A model generated the notes under the pieces. It did not search any database, had not been told where the DNA came from, and saw only the letters and a list, made by a program, of their open reading frames with translations. Shown here piece by piece: positions 8,023 through 16,488 of a DNA stretch of 64,000 nt. The DNA is from Xanthobacteraceae bacterium 501b (GTDB lineage Bacteria; Pseudomonadota; Alphaproteobacteria; Rhizobiales; Xanthobacteraceae). Each line of letters opens with the position of its first letter. The stretch's first letter is position 1. A program made the position numbers and the translations under genes. The stretch is from contig KB899087.1 in NCBI GenBank assembly GCA_000378025.1, positions 2,170,001 through 2,234,000 of the forward strand, written 5' to 3'.

Positions 8023-9117
8023 ATGCGCGCCGGTTCATCCCCCGATGCCGGACGGCGTTCGCAACGCCTTATCGGCAGCGAGCGGGCGAGGCTCGATCCT
8101 TTCGTCGTCGCGACGGGCGATGCGTCGCCCCGCGACCAGCGCGATCTCATGGAGCGGCCGTTCTTCTCGCTCGCCAAGACCAAGCGGGTGACGCCGATCC
8201 TCTACGAATCCGGCGGCGTCCGCGTCGAGGTCTTCGCCATGCCCGAACATGGCATGGCGACCATCTGGGACGCGGACGTGCTGATCTGGGCGGCCTCGCA
8301 GATCGTCGAGGCCGAGAACCATGGCCTGAAGACTTCGCGCTTCCTGCGCTTCACGCCGTACCAGCTCCTGCTGGCGATCGGCCGGGGCACCGGCGCGCGC
8401 GAATACCGGCTGCTCAAGGGCGCCTTCGCCCGCCTGCAATCGACCGTTATCGCCACGACCATCCGCCATGGCGAGCGTTGGCGGCGACATCAGTTCTCCT
8501 GGATCAACGAATGGGAGGAGATGACCACCCATGACGGCCGCGTCGAGGGCATGGAGTTCGTTCTGCCCGACTGGTTCTATCGCGGCGTCATCGACCGCTC
8601 GCTGGTCCTGACCATCGACCCGGACTATTTCCGGCTGACCGGCGGGATCGAACGCTGGCTCTACCGCGTCGCTCGCAAGCACGCCGGCCGGCAGCCGCAT
8701 GGCTGGCTGTTCGAGGTCCCCCATCTCCACGAAAAATCCGGCAGTCTGGCGCGGCCGTCCGACTTCGCGCTCGACATCCGACGTATCGTCGCCCGCCAAC
8801 CACTGCCCGGCTATCAGCTCAAGATCTCCCGCCAGGGGCGGCGCGAACTACTGCATATCCGGCCGACCTTGTTGTCCACAGTGCCTGTGGACGAGGCTGT
8901 TGAAGCGCTCGTGACTTCGGGCGCAAACGGTATCGGGACTTCGGGCGCAGGACTATCGGGATTTCGGGCGCACGGACCGCAGTTAAACCTTTGGCCCGAA
9001 ACGCGGAATCCGACCGCTAACTTAGAGTCTAACCAAGAATCTAACTCATTTTCTTTGACGCGCGCGGGCGCGACCCATGGTGCCGGTGCCGCCGGGCGAT
9101 CGAGGCGCGTGCCATGA
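8023..9117 (+). CDS. repA: Replication initiator protein RepA (RPA family)
   Basis: A 364-residue protein of the plasmid/ICE RepA family. The core covers about residues 40-290: ERPFFSLAKTKR, MATIWDADVLIWAASQI, RFTPYQLLLAIGRGTGAREYRLLKGAFARLQST, DWFYRGVI and YFRLTGGIERWLYRVARKHAG. The family initiates replication of theta-type plasmids. On an ICE it may allow transient replication after excision. The last 70 residues are low complexity and carry iteron-like DNA repeats. Its TGA overlaps the parA ATG. Confidence 0.87.
   Translation: MRAGSSPDAGRRSQRLIGSERARLDPFVVATGDASPRDQRDLMERPFFSLAKTKRVTPILYESGGVRVEVFAMPEHGMATIWDADVLIWAASQIVEAENHGLKTSRFLRFTPYQLLLAIGRGTGAREYRLLKGAFARLQSTVIATTIRHGERWRRHQFSWINEWEEMTTHDGRVEGMEFVLPDWFYRGVIDRSLVLTIDPDYFRLTGGIERWLYRVARKHAGRQPHGWLFEVPHLHEKSGSLARPSDFALDIRRIVARQPLPGYQLKISRQGRRELLHIRPTLLSTVPVDEAVEALVTSGANGIGTSGAGLSGFRAHGPQLNLWPETRNPTANLESNQESNSFSLTRAGATHGAGAAGRSRRVP
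8913..8972 (+). repeat. Three iteron-like direct repeats in the 3' end of repA
   Basis: GAYTTCGGGCGCA occurs at 8913-8925, 8937-8949 and 8960-8972, spaced 24 and 23 bp, about two helical turns. Spacing and location beside repA resemble initiator-binding iterons, embedded in the non-conserved coding tail. Confidence 0.55.
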
Positions 9118-9752
9118 TCGTCGCGCTGCTCAATCAAAAAGGCGGCGTCGGCAAGACGACGCTGGCCCTGCATCTCGCCGGAGAATGGGCAAGGACGGGT
9201 AGCCGCGTCACACTGATCGACGCGGACCCGCAGGGCTCGGCGCTGGACTGGTCGCAGCAGCGGGCGCGGGAGGGCCGCCCACGGCTGTTCGGCGTCGTCG
9301 GCCTGGCCCGCGATACCTTGCACCGGGAAGCCCCCGAGCTGGCGCGCGATGTCGATCATATCGTCATAGACGGACCGCCCCGCGTCGCCGGGCTGATGCG
9401 CTCGGCTTTGCTCGCCGCCGATCTCGTACTGATCCCGGTGCAGCCATCGCCGTTCGATGGCTGGGCTTCCGCCGAGATGCTGGCGCTGCTCACCGAGGCG
9501 CGCATCTACCGGCCGGAGCTTGCCGCACGCTTCGTGCTCAATCGCTGTGGCGCGCGCACCGTCATCGCCCGTGAGACGGCCGAAACGCTGGCCGATCACG
9601 ATCCGCCCTTGCTCACCGCCACCATCGGCCAGCGCGTCGTCTTCGCCGACGCCGCGCAGTCCGGGCGGCTGGCCTCGGAGATCGACGCCGACAGTCCCGC
9701 TGCGTGCGAGATAGCCGCGCTGGCTGCCGAGATCGCGAGGCTTACGCCATGA
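9114..9752 (+). CDS. parA: ParA-family partition ATPase
   Basis: A 212-residue deviant Walker ATPase with KGGVGKTT at about residues 9-16, LIDADPQGSALDW as the switch region and VDHIVIDGPP as Walker B. It lacks an N-terminal HTH, as in small ParA (type Ib) proteins. It likely positions or stabilises the ICE when excised and replicating. It overlaps repA upstream and the RHH gene downstream by ATGA-type junctions, so repA-parA-RHH form one operon. Confidence 0.92.
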   Translation: MIVALLNQKGGVGKTTLALHLAGEWARTGSRVTLIDADPQGSALDWSQQRAREGRPRLFGVVGLARDTLHREAPELARDVDHIVIDGPPRVAGLMRSALLAADLVLIPVQPSPFDGWASAEMLALLTEARIYRPELAARFVLNRCGARTVIARETAETLADHDPPLLTATIGQRVVFADAAQSGRLASEIDADSPAACEIAALAAEIARLTP

Positions 9753-10003
9753 GCGAACGATCCCCGAAACGCGGTTTCGCGGCGCGTCCAGCCGATCCCG
9801 AAAGCTGGGTGAAGGCCGCAGACCCGCCATCGCCCCGCACGGGCGACACTGCTGCGTTCACCGCACGATTGACGGTCGACATCACGCCCGAGCTGCGCGG
9901 CCGGATCAAGATCCTCGCCTTCCAGCGCGGCGTCACCGTCGCAGACATGCTGCGCGACCTCCTCGCGCGCGAATTTCCACCCACCGAAGGAGACACACCA
10001 TGA
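9749..10003 (+). CDS. Small ribbon-helix-helix partition-like protein
   Basis: An 84-residue protein with a disordered basic N-terminus and a C-terminal ribbon-helix-helix (FTARLTVDITPELRGRIKILAFQRGVTVADMLRDLLAREF). Following parA directly with an ATGA overlap, it is likely the centromere-binding partner. This is inferred from position and fold; no ParB domain is present. Confidence 0.78.
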   Translation: MSERSPKRGFAARPADPESWVKAADPPSPRTGDTAAFTARLTVDITPELRGRIKILAFQRGVTVADMLRDLLAREFPPTEGDTP

Positions 10004-10521
10004 CCGGCAACGCGGCTCCCCGTGTGCGCGGCGGCCCCGTGCCGTCAGCGCACCCCTCCGACGACCTGACCCATGTCGAACTGACTCATATCGAGAAGAA
10101 GATCGAGCACTGGGTTCGTTTCGGCCACCTCGCGGCGGAAACCATCCTCGACCGCCGTCGTCGCATCTTTTCGTTCCGGCCCGGTGCGATCTTCGCCTTC
10201 GTCCGCTGGGCGTCGAATGACTTCGGCACGATCATCTCGCGCATCGACATCGTGCGCACCGTGGAGCCGGGCGAACCCTATCAGACGCTGCCCTTCGTGC
10301 GGCCCGGCGGCGATATCCTGCTTAAGATCGATGGCTGGCCCAAGGTCGAACAGGTGCTCCGGCATATCGACGCCATCCAGGCGATCGGCATCGATCCGGA
10401 GGATGTTTCGCCCGACCATTGGCGGCACGTCCACAACCGTCTGACCGCCGGACACGAGCCGCGCGCCTATACGGCCGATCAGCATCGGGCGTTCCTGCTG
10501 CGCCGGAGGGCCGAGCCATGA
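10000..10521 (+). CDS. DUF2840 protein
   Basis: A 173-residue protein of the DUF2840 family, found in the same place (between the partition genes and traF) in many rhizobial-type ICEs; function unknown. Features seen: DLTHVELTHIEKKIEHWVRFG, ILDRRRRIFSFRPGAIFAFVRWASNDFGTIISRIDIVR and GGDILLKIDGWPKVEQVL. ATGA overlaps at both ends show it is part of one translationally coupled run from repA to traF. Confidence 0.88.
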   Translation: MTGNAAPRVRGGPVPSAHPSDDLTHVELTHIEKKIEHWVRFGHLAAETILDRRRRIFSFRPGAIFAFVRWASNDFGTIISRIDIVRTVEPGEPYQTLPFVRPGGDILLKIDGWPKVEQVLRHIDAIQAIGIDPEDVSPDHWRHVHNRLTAGHEPRAYTADQHRAFLLRRRAEP

Positions 10522-11075
10522 CCCGCTTCGGCTATGTGATGGTGACGTACTTTTCCATCATGGGCGTCGCCATCGCGTCCTTCATCCCGACGCCGACGCG
10601 ACTGGTCTGGAACGTCTCCGCCAGCGCACCGATCGGCCTCTATGCCATCGATCCGCCCGGCGACTTGACCGTCACCGATCTGGTCGCGGTCGATCCGCCC
10701 GAACACCTCGCCGACTTCATGGTGGCGCGCGGCTATATCGGCCGCGGCGTGCCGCTCTTGAAGCGCGTCATGGGACTGGCGGGGCAAGATGTCTGCCGCA
10801 TCCGCCGCACCATCACGATCGATGGCGTCGAACTTGGCGCGGCGCTCGACCGCGACCGATCGGGCCGCGACCTGCCGGTGTGGAACGGCTGCCGCCGCAT
10901 CGCCGGTGACGAGATATTCCCGATGAACGCCGATGCCCGCGACAGCCTGGACGGCCGCTATTTCGGTCCGATCCCGGCGAGCGCCGTCATCGGTCGTGCG
11001 ACGCCGATCTACACCGACGAGGACGGCGACGGCCGCTTCGTCTGGCGCGCCAAAACCGCAGCAACGTCGCGCTGA
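10518..11075 (+). CDS. traF: Conjugal transfer peptidase TraF (S26 signal peptidase family)
   Basis: A 185-residue serine protease of family S26, anchored by an N-terminal membrane segment (YVMVTYFSIMGVAIASFI). The catalytic serine is in SASAPIGLYAI and the general-base lysine in VPLLKRVMGLAGQDV. A C-terminal box with DARDSLDGRYFGPIPASAVIGRA matches the family. In RP4, TraF matures the TrbC pilin by cyclisation; here it would act on the trbC product at 32859. GGAGG precedes the start. Confidence 0.92.
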   Translation: MTRFGYVMVTYFSIMGVAIASFIPTPTRLVWNVSASAPIGLYAIDPPGDLTVTDLVAVDPPEHLADFMVARGYIGRGVPLLKRVMGLAGQDVCRIRRTITIDGVELGAALDRDRSGRDLPVWNGCRRIAGDEIFPMNADARDSLDGRYFGPIPASAVIGRATPIYTDEDGDGRFVWRAKTAATSR

Positions 11076-11141
11076 CCGCCCGATTCCGGCGGGCATGGCG
11101 CGCGCCGGCTTCCACCCAACCCCCACATCGAGGAGACTTCC

Positions 11142-11477
11142 ATGCCGCAGATCGGCCAATTCACCCGCGAGACAACAGGCTTCATCGGGCGCGTCCATAC
11201 GCTCACGCTCTACCGCGAACTCACCATCGTGCCGGCCGAGCCGTCCGATGCCGAGAACGCGCCGGACTATCGCATCCACCACGGCGCCGATGACGGGCCG
11301 GAGATCGGCGCGGGCTGGAAACGCACCGGCGAGCGCGCCGGCGAATACATCTCGCTGCTGATTGACGATCCGGCCTTGCCGCAACCGATCCGCGCCAACC
11401 TGTTCCGCGACGACGACGGCGGGGCCGCCTGGTCGCTGCACTGGACGCGCCCGGTCAAGCGCGGCGAGCGGGAGTGA
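11142..11477 (+). CDS. DUF736 family protein, second copy
   Basis: A 111-residue paralogue of the gene at 4947, with the family blocks MPQIGQFTRETTGFIGRVHTLTLYREL, PDYRIHHG and AGWKRTGERAGEYISLLIDDP. GAGGAGA lies before the ATG. It sits between traF and the lytic transglycosylase, a common slot in this ICE group. Function unknown. Confidence 0.9.
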   Translation: MPQIGQFTRETTGFIGRVHTLTLYRELTIVPAEPSDAENAPDYRIHHGADDGPEIGAGWKRTGERAGEYISLLIDDPALPQPIRANLFRDDDGGAAWSLHWTRPVKRGERE

Positions 11478-11691
11478 TCCCATGTGCTATCCCTTCAGAA
11501 TTGAGCGCCTGCTGTCCCGTCGAAGTCCCATCCCTTTGTTCGCGAACAGACCGTCTCATCCCTTCGTCCCGCTCGACGATCTGTCGGCCGGCGCGCGGAG
11601 CGAAGGTCCAGAGCGATCGAAGATCGGCGCTTCGCGCGAACCCCTGACCGTAGCGAGCACGCTGGCAGGCTCGCGTCGATACGGAGACAGG

Positions 11692-12396
11692 ATGCCCGTC
11701 CGATCGGCGGTCCTTTTCCTTTCGATCGTGCTCGCCGTCGTAATGCCGCTGCCCTGTCAGGCGCAGCCCGAGCCGGCCCATCGCCAATCCCGGGCCGATC
11801 CTCATGCCGCGCACATCGCCGAGGCGGCGCAGCGGTTCGGCATTCCGGCCGCCTGGATTAGGGCCGTCATGCGCGTCGAAAGCGCCAATGACGTGCGGGC
11901 GATCTCGTCCAAGGGCGCGATGGGTCTGATGCAGATCATGCCGGCGACCTGGGACGATTTGCGCGCCCGGCATCGGCTCGGCAGCGATCCCTATGATCCG
12001 CGCGACAACATTCTGGCGGGCGCGGCGTATCTGCGCGAGCTACACGACCGCTACGGATCGCCGGGGTTTCTGGCCACCTACAATGCCGGTCCCGGTCGAT
12101 ACGAAGAGCATCTCGCGGGCCGTCCGTTGCCCGCAGAGACGCGCGCCTATGTCGCCACGCTCGCACCGCTGATCGGCGGCGGCGCGATCACCGCGCCGGT
12201 CGAAGTCGCGGCGGCCGATCCGCAGTCATGGACCCGCGCGCCGCTATTCGTCGCGCAGGCTGAGCGCACATCGTCCGCCGATGCTGTGCAGTCGAATGAG
12301 ACTCCGGCTGCAACGCCCGTGGGCGATGTCTCGGCGATCGCGCCGCAATCGGGCGGCCTGTTCGTGGCCCGAACAGAAACGGGAGGGCCACGATGA
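11692..12396 (+). CDS. Secreted lytic transglycosylase (conjugation-associated)
   Basis: About 234 residues. A signal peptide (MPVRSAVLFLSIVLAVVMPLPCQAQ) precedes an SLT domain: AAQRFGIPAAWIRAVMRVES with the catalytic Glu, SSKGAMGLMQIMPATW, YDPRDNILAGAAYLRELHDRYG and FLATYNAGPGRYEEHL. It would cut peptidoglycan locally so the Trb type IV secretion channel can be assembled, like VirB1/TrbN. A longer frame begins at 11482, but it lacks a signal peptide at its start, so 11692 is chosen. The C-terminal 90 residues are low complexity. Confidence 0.88.
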   Translation: MPVRSAVLFLSIVLAVVMPLPCQAQPEPAHRQSRADPHAAHIAEAAQRFGIPAAWIRAVMRVESANDVRAISSKGAMGLMQIMPATWDDLRARHRLGSDPYDPRDNILAGAAYLRELHDRYGSPGFLATYNAGPGRYEEHLAGRPLPAETRAYVATLAPLIGGGAITAPVEVAAADPQSWTRAPLFVAQAERTSSADAVQSNETPAATPVGDVSAIAPQSGGLFVARTETGGPR

Positions 12397-12688
12397 GCAT
12401 GGCGGTTGGGTGTGCCCGGCGGTCCGTTCCAGTGTGCAGCGTGTATGGATCGGATCAGGCGGAATCAGGGTCAGGACGGGCAGAAGGGGCAGAGAGGCGG
12501 GAGGGCAAGATTAAAGCGGACGGCACCCCATGGGTACGATCCGGGGGGCAAGCCCTTGTCTGCACACTGTTTGGGGCGGCACCGTCGCCGAGCCTGCATG
12601 GTGCCGCGAGGCGCGGTAAAGCCAGTATCTGCCACGTTCTTCGCGGCACTCTTTCCCGGAATCGGCGGTTTCGGGCGGGTTGCCGCCG
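12397..12688. other. Candidate origin of transfer between transglycosylase and relaxase
   Basis: A 292-bp interval with no convincing gene, directly upstream of the relaxase. It holds two inverted repeats: AGTGTGCAG (12431-12439) with CTGCACACT (12560-12568), and GCGGCACC (12576-12583) with GGTGCCGC (12600-12607). Relaxase genes of this type often adjoin their oriT. No nic consensus was recognised, so this is positional inference. Confidence 0.4.
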
Positions 12689-14737
12689 ATGAGCGCCGAC
12701 GACGACAACCGCTTCCGGCCGAAGCCCGGCCGCATCCGCTCCGATGCGACGAAGGCCGGCCAGGCCAAGAGCTTCCTCACCAAGGTTCGGAAGATCGCGC
12801 GCCAGCAGGGCGCGGCTTCCGATCGGGTGTCGCGCGGCAGCTCCGGAGCATCCGGAGGGCCGGGCCGCAACGGCGCGGTTGCGTCCGGCCGAGGCGTCAA
12901 GCGCGGGCGCGGCGCGGCTTTCGTCCGCGCCCGCAACCTGTCGAACGGCTGGAACCATCGTCAGGCCGGCAGCCGCCGTGTCATCGTCAAATCGCGCTCG
13001 GTCCGCGCCGCCGGCAAGAGCGGCAAGGCTGCCGCCCATCTGCGCTATATCCAGCGCGACGGCACCTCGCGCGACGGCGAGCGCGGCCGGCTCTATTCGG
13101 CGACCGAGGACCGCGCCGATGGCGACGCCTTCCTCGATCGCGGCAAGGACGATCGTCACCAGTTCCGTTTTATCGTCTCGCCGGAAGACGCCGCCGAGAT
13201 CGAAGACTTGACCGGCCATACCCGCGACCTGATGCGCCAGCTCGAAGCCGACCTCGGCACGAAGCTCGATTGGGTCGCGGTCAACCACTTCAACACCGGC
13301 CATCCGCATGTCCATGTCATCGTCAACGGCCGCGACGATCTCGGCGAGGATCTGGTCATCAACGGCGACTATCTCGCCAACGGCATCCGCGAACGGGCGA
13401 GCGAGCTGGCGACGCTGGAACTCGGTCCCGTCACCGAGATCGAGCAGCGGCGCAAGCTGACGGCCGAGATCGATCAGGACCGCTTCACCCGCATCGACCG
13501 GGCGATGCTGAAGGAAGCCGATGGCGGTGCGCTCGATCTGCGCCACGCGCCCGATGATGCGCGGGGCTGGGAAGACCGGACGCTGCGCATCCGCCGTCTC
13601 GGTAAGTTGGAGAAGATGGGCCTCGCCATCGAACCGTCGCCCGGCATCTGGGAACTGAGCGACCGGCTGGAGCCGACGCTGCGCGAAATGGGCGAGCGCG
13701 GCGACATCGTGCGCACCATACAGAAGGCGATGCGCGCCGAGGGGCATGAACGCGACCCGATGAGCTTCCAGATACACGACGCCGCGCCCGCGACGCCGAT
13801 CGTCGGCCGCGTGGTGGACAAGCATCTTTCCGACGAACTGGGCGAGAACCTGACGCTGGTGATCGACGGCATCGATGGCCGCACGCATCACATCTCCGGC
13901 GTCGATCAGGCGAAGGTCGCGGACGCCCGCATCGGCAGCGTCATTCAGATCCAAGCGACCGACGCCGGACCACGCCCGGCCGACCGCGCCATCGCCGGCA
14001 TGGCCGAGGACGGCATCTATCGACCGAGCCGACATCTGGAGCAGGCCCGCTTCGATGGCCGGGTGCCCGGCGGTGACTATGACGGCTTTGTCGATGCCCA
14101 TGTTCGCCGCCTGGAGGCGCTGGGCCGTGCCGGCATCGCCGAGCGGATCGACGCCGACCAGTGGCGCATCCCGCGGGACTTCGAGGTCCGCGCTGCCGCC
14201 CACGATGCGGGCCAGGGCCGCCAACTCAACATCCGTGTCCTCTCGACCTTCGATCTGGAAAAGCAGATCACGGCGGATGGCGCGACGTGGCTCGACCGGA
14301 AGCTGGTCGGGCGCGGCCCGTCAGACATCGCACCGGCGGGGTTCGGACAGGACGTGGCCCAGGCCATGGACCGTCGCCGCGAGCGGTTGATCGAGCAAAG
14401 CGACGCCACCCGTCAGCAGAACGGCCGCGTCCTCTATCGCCGCGATCTTCTATCGACGTTGGAAGAGCGCGAGGTCGCCCGCGCCGGGGCGGAGCTGGCG
14501 GCCACCAGGCCCATGCCGTTCCGCGCGGCCGGCGACGGCGAGACCGTCACCGGCACTTTCACCGGGACCGTCCAGCTCACCAGCGGCAAGTTCGCCATCG
14601 TTGAGAAGAGCCACGAGTTCACGCTGGTCCCGTGGCGGCCGGTAATCGACCGGCAACTCGGCAAGGAAGTGACGGGTATCGTGCAGGGCGGATCGGTGTC
14701 GTGGCAGATGGGGCGGCAGAAGGGGTTGGGGCTCTAG
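12689..14737 (+). CDS. virD2: VirD2-like relaxase (DUF3363 type)
   Basis: A 682-residue relaxase that would nick oriT and pilot the ICE strand. A very basic N-terminus carries the probable nucleophile region (AAHLRYIQRDG) and the metal-binding HxHxH triad in VNHFNTGHPHVHVIVNG. The long C-terminal half is the DUF3363 region, ending in SHEFTLVPWRPVIDRQLG...GRQKGLGL. The ATG at 12689 is chosen over one 9 bases earlier because homologues begin MSADDDNRFRPKPG; no strong ribosome site is visible for either. A diverged second copy of its last 42 codons lies at 18683-18808. Confidence 0.9.
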   Translation: MSADDDNRFRPKPGRIRSDATKAGQAKSFLTKVRKIARQQGAASDRVSRGSSGASGGPGRNGAVASGRGVKRGRGAAFVRARNLSNGWNHRQAGSRRVIVKSRSVRAAGKSGKAAAHLRYIQRDGTSRDGERGRLYSATEDRADGDAFLDRGKDDRHQFRFIVSPEDAAEIEDLTGHTRDLMRQLEADLGTKLDWVAVNHFNTGHPHVHVIVNGRDDLGEDLVINGDYLANGIRERASELATLELGPVTEIEQRRKLTAEIDQDRFTRIDRAMLKEADGGALDLRHAPDDARGWEDRTLRIRRLGKLEKMGLAIEPSPGIWELSDRLEPTLREMGERGDIVRTIQKAMRAEGHERDPMSFQIHDAAPATPIVGRVVDKHLSDELGENLTLVIDGIDGRTHHISGVDQAKVADARIGSVIQIQATDAGPRPADRAIAGMAEDGIYRPSRHLEQARFDGRVPGGDYDGFVDAHVRRLEALGRAGIAERIDADQWRIPRDFEVRAAAHDAGQGRQLNIRVLSTFDLEKQITADGATWLDRKLVGRGPSDIAPAGFGQDVAQAMDRRRERLIEQSDATRQQNGRVLYRRDLLSTLEEREVARAGAELAATRPMPFRAAGDGETVTGTFTGTVQLTSGKFAIVEKSHEFTLVPWRPVIDRQLGKEVTGIVQGGSVSWQMGRQKGLGL

Positions 14738-14867
14738 TCGTTTCGGCGTTATGGCCATACCGCGTTTAGTGCCCGCCTCTCGTTGCGCCCAAATCAGATC
14801 TAATTCAACAATGCTGAACTTTTTATGATCATCTTGTGCTATAGTACTCAAAATCCGAAAGGGCGCG

Positions 14868-15584
14868 ATGGTACAGGCCAAACTAATTCAGTCGATTGAG
14901 CGAGCGGTTGCTATCTTGGAGATCGTGGCCCGTGAAGGCGGCGCGGCGCGACTTGCCCACATCGCTGACCAGGCCGGGATCGGCAAAACGACGGCGCACA
15001 ACATCCTCAAGACGCTCGATCATCTCGGTTATGTTCACAGGCGGATCGGAGACACGCGCTATCACCTGGGCGGGCGCATCTTGAACCTTGCCCGTATTGC
15101 CGGTGATGACGGCGCGCTGCGTGTGCGTCTGCGCCCAGCGCTGCAAGTGATCGCAAAGACGACTGGTGAGACCGTCTATCTTGCCGTGCCGAGTGGAGAC
15201 GAAGTCTATTACCTCGACGCCATCGAGTCGGATCAAACGCTGAGAACATCAAGCCCTATCGGCGAACGCGAGCGCCTTGAGGGCTCGGCGATCGGCCTCG
15301 TCTTCCTCGCTTTTATGCCTGGTCTTGGCCAGCGGGTGCTCACGATGCGCGAAGATGCGCTTGGGCCAGATATTCAGTCGCAGATCGACGCCGTTGCAAC
15401 GCGCGGCTACGCCCTCGATCTGGAAGGATATCTTCCGGGCCTCAATTGCGTCGCCGTGCCGTGGCGTGAACGCGGGGAAGTCCGCGCAAGCATTGGTCTC
15501 AGCGGCCCTGCCGCCCGGTTGTCGCGCGATGGATTGGCTGACCTGGCCTGGATGATGATGAAAGAGGTGGCGAAGGTGCAGTGA
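14868..15584 (+). CDS. IclR-family transcriptional regulator
   Basis: A 238-residue regulator: N-terminal winged HTH (SIERAVAILEIV...LAHIADQAGIGKTTAHNILKTLDHLGYV) and C-terminal effector domain (LRPALQVIAKTTGETVYLAV...ERLEGSAIGLVFLAFMPG...VPWRERGEVRASIGLSGPAARL). IclR proteins usually control small catabolic operons and bind aromatic or organic acids. It is the first cargo gene after the relaxase and reads toward the monooxygenase, GlcG-like and MFS genes, which it probably controls. Confidence 0.9.
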   Translation: MVQAKLIQSIERAVAILEIVAREGGAARLAHIADQAGIGKTTAHNILKTLDHLGYVHRRIGDTRYHLGGRILNLARIAGDDGALRVRLRPALQVIAKTTGETVYLAVPSGDEVYYLDAIESDQTLRTSSPIGERERLEGSAIGLVFLAFMPGLGQRVLTMREDALGPDIQSQIDAVATRGYALDLEGYLPGLNCVAVPWRERGEVRASIGLSGPAARLSRDGLADLAWMMMKEVAKVQ

Positions 15585-15636
15585 AAGCGCGCCGGAACGG
15601 TCTTCATCCGCACCCATGAAAAGATAGGAACTTCCC

Positions 15637-15933
15637 ATGCCCCGTGAAGTTGAGGTGATTGCGATCGTTCAATCCAAGCCCGGCCGAGAACAGGTCGTTG
15701 CCAAGATCTTAGAGACTTGTGTGACGCCATCCCGAGCCGAAGCGGGGTGCCGCCTCTATACGCTGTATCGGGATCAGGCTGATGCCAGCCGATTCGTGTT
15801 CATCGAGCGATGGGCCGATCAGACCGCGCTGTCGGCCCATGAACAATCGCCGCATTTTCTGGAGTTGATCAGCGCGTTGCCGCCACACGTCGCAAATGAA
15901 AGCCGCGTCATGGTACTGGAGAGAGTGGCGTGA
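15637..15933 (+). CDS. Antibiotic biosynthesis monooxygenase (ABM) domain protein
   Basis: A 98-residue single ABM domain (dimeric alpha-beta barrel, YgiN-like): EVIAIVQSKPGREQVVAKIL, GCRLYTLYRDQADASRFVFIERWAD, ALSAHEQSPHFLELISAL. Such proteins are cofactor-free quinol oxidases or ligand-binding barrels. It lies 52 bases after the IclR gene and is probably co-transcribed with it. A quinone/aromatic detoxification role is inferred from family and context. Confidence 0.87.
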   Translation: MPREVEVIAIVQSKPGREQVVAKILETCVTPSRAEAGCRLYTLYRDQADASRFVFIERWADQTALSAHEQSPHFLELISALPPHVANESRVMVLERVA

Positions 15934-16073
15934 GCGGACAGAGGGCCGTGTCAATGCCCGCGACGATCCCTGTTCAACATCATTGAATATACGCAGTTCT
16001 GAAAATCCTCTTGTTCCATTATTGATTTCGATGCGTAGTATTCAGGCTTCCTCAAAAACACGAGAAGTCAATC

Positions 16074-16472
16074 ATGAATATTGCAATCGCGGAAACAGTT
16101 ATTGCCGCCGCCCGCTCGGAAGCGGTCAAGGGCGGTTTCGCCGTCAGCATCACCGTCCTGGATGCGGCAGGTCATCTCGTTGCCTTCACACGAATGGACG
16201 GTGCCAACATCGGTCCTATCGATGTCAGCCAGAAGAAGGCCCGCACCGCCGCACTTTTCCAGACCGATAGTGCGGCGCTTGGCGCGGCGGCTCGGCCTGC
16301 CGGCGCGGTCTACACGCTCGAAAACACCAATGGCGGGTTGATCAGCTTCGGAGGCGGCGTCGTACTGCGCGACAAGGCCGGATTCGTGACCGGGGCCGTT
16401 GGCGTCGCGGGCGCGACCGTCGAGGCCGACGAAGACATCGCTCAGGCGGCTGCCGCCTCCCTTCTGTCGTAA
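16074..16472 (+). CDS. GlcG/HbpS-family protein
   Basis: A 132-residue protein of the GlcG/HbpS (heme-binding, DUF336) family: GFAVSITVLDAAGHLVAFTRMDGANIGPIDVSQKKARTAALF and ISFGGGVVLRDKAGFVTGAVGVAGATVEADEDIAQAAA. No signal peptide is visible, so it is likely cytosolic. Members bind heme or small ligands and often accompany catabolic operons. It is followed after 16 bases by the MFS gene with a strong GAGAAGGAGG ribosome site. Confidence 0.87.
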   Translation: MNIAIAETVIAAARSEAVKGGFAVSITVLDAAGHLVAFTRMDGANIGPIDVSQKKARTAALFQTDSAALGAAARPAGAVYTLENTNGGLISFGGGVVLRDKAGFVTGAVGVAGATVEADEDIAQAAAASLLS

Positions 16473-16488
16473 CGAGAAGGAGGCTGAC

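Noticed and set aside
12406..13557. 383-codon frame over the relaxase start
   Set aside because: Arg-rich shadow of the relaxase gene in another frame, no domain.
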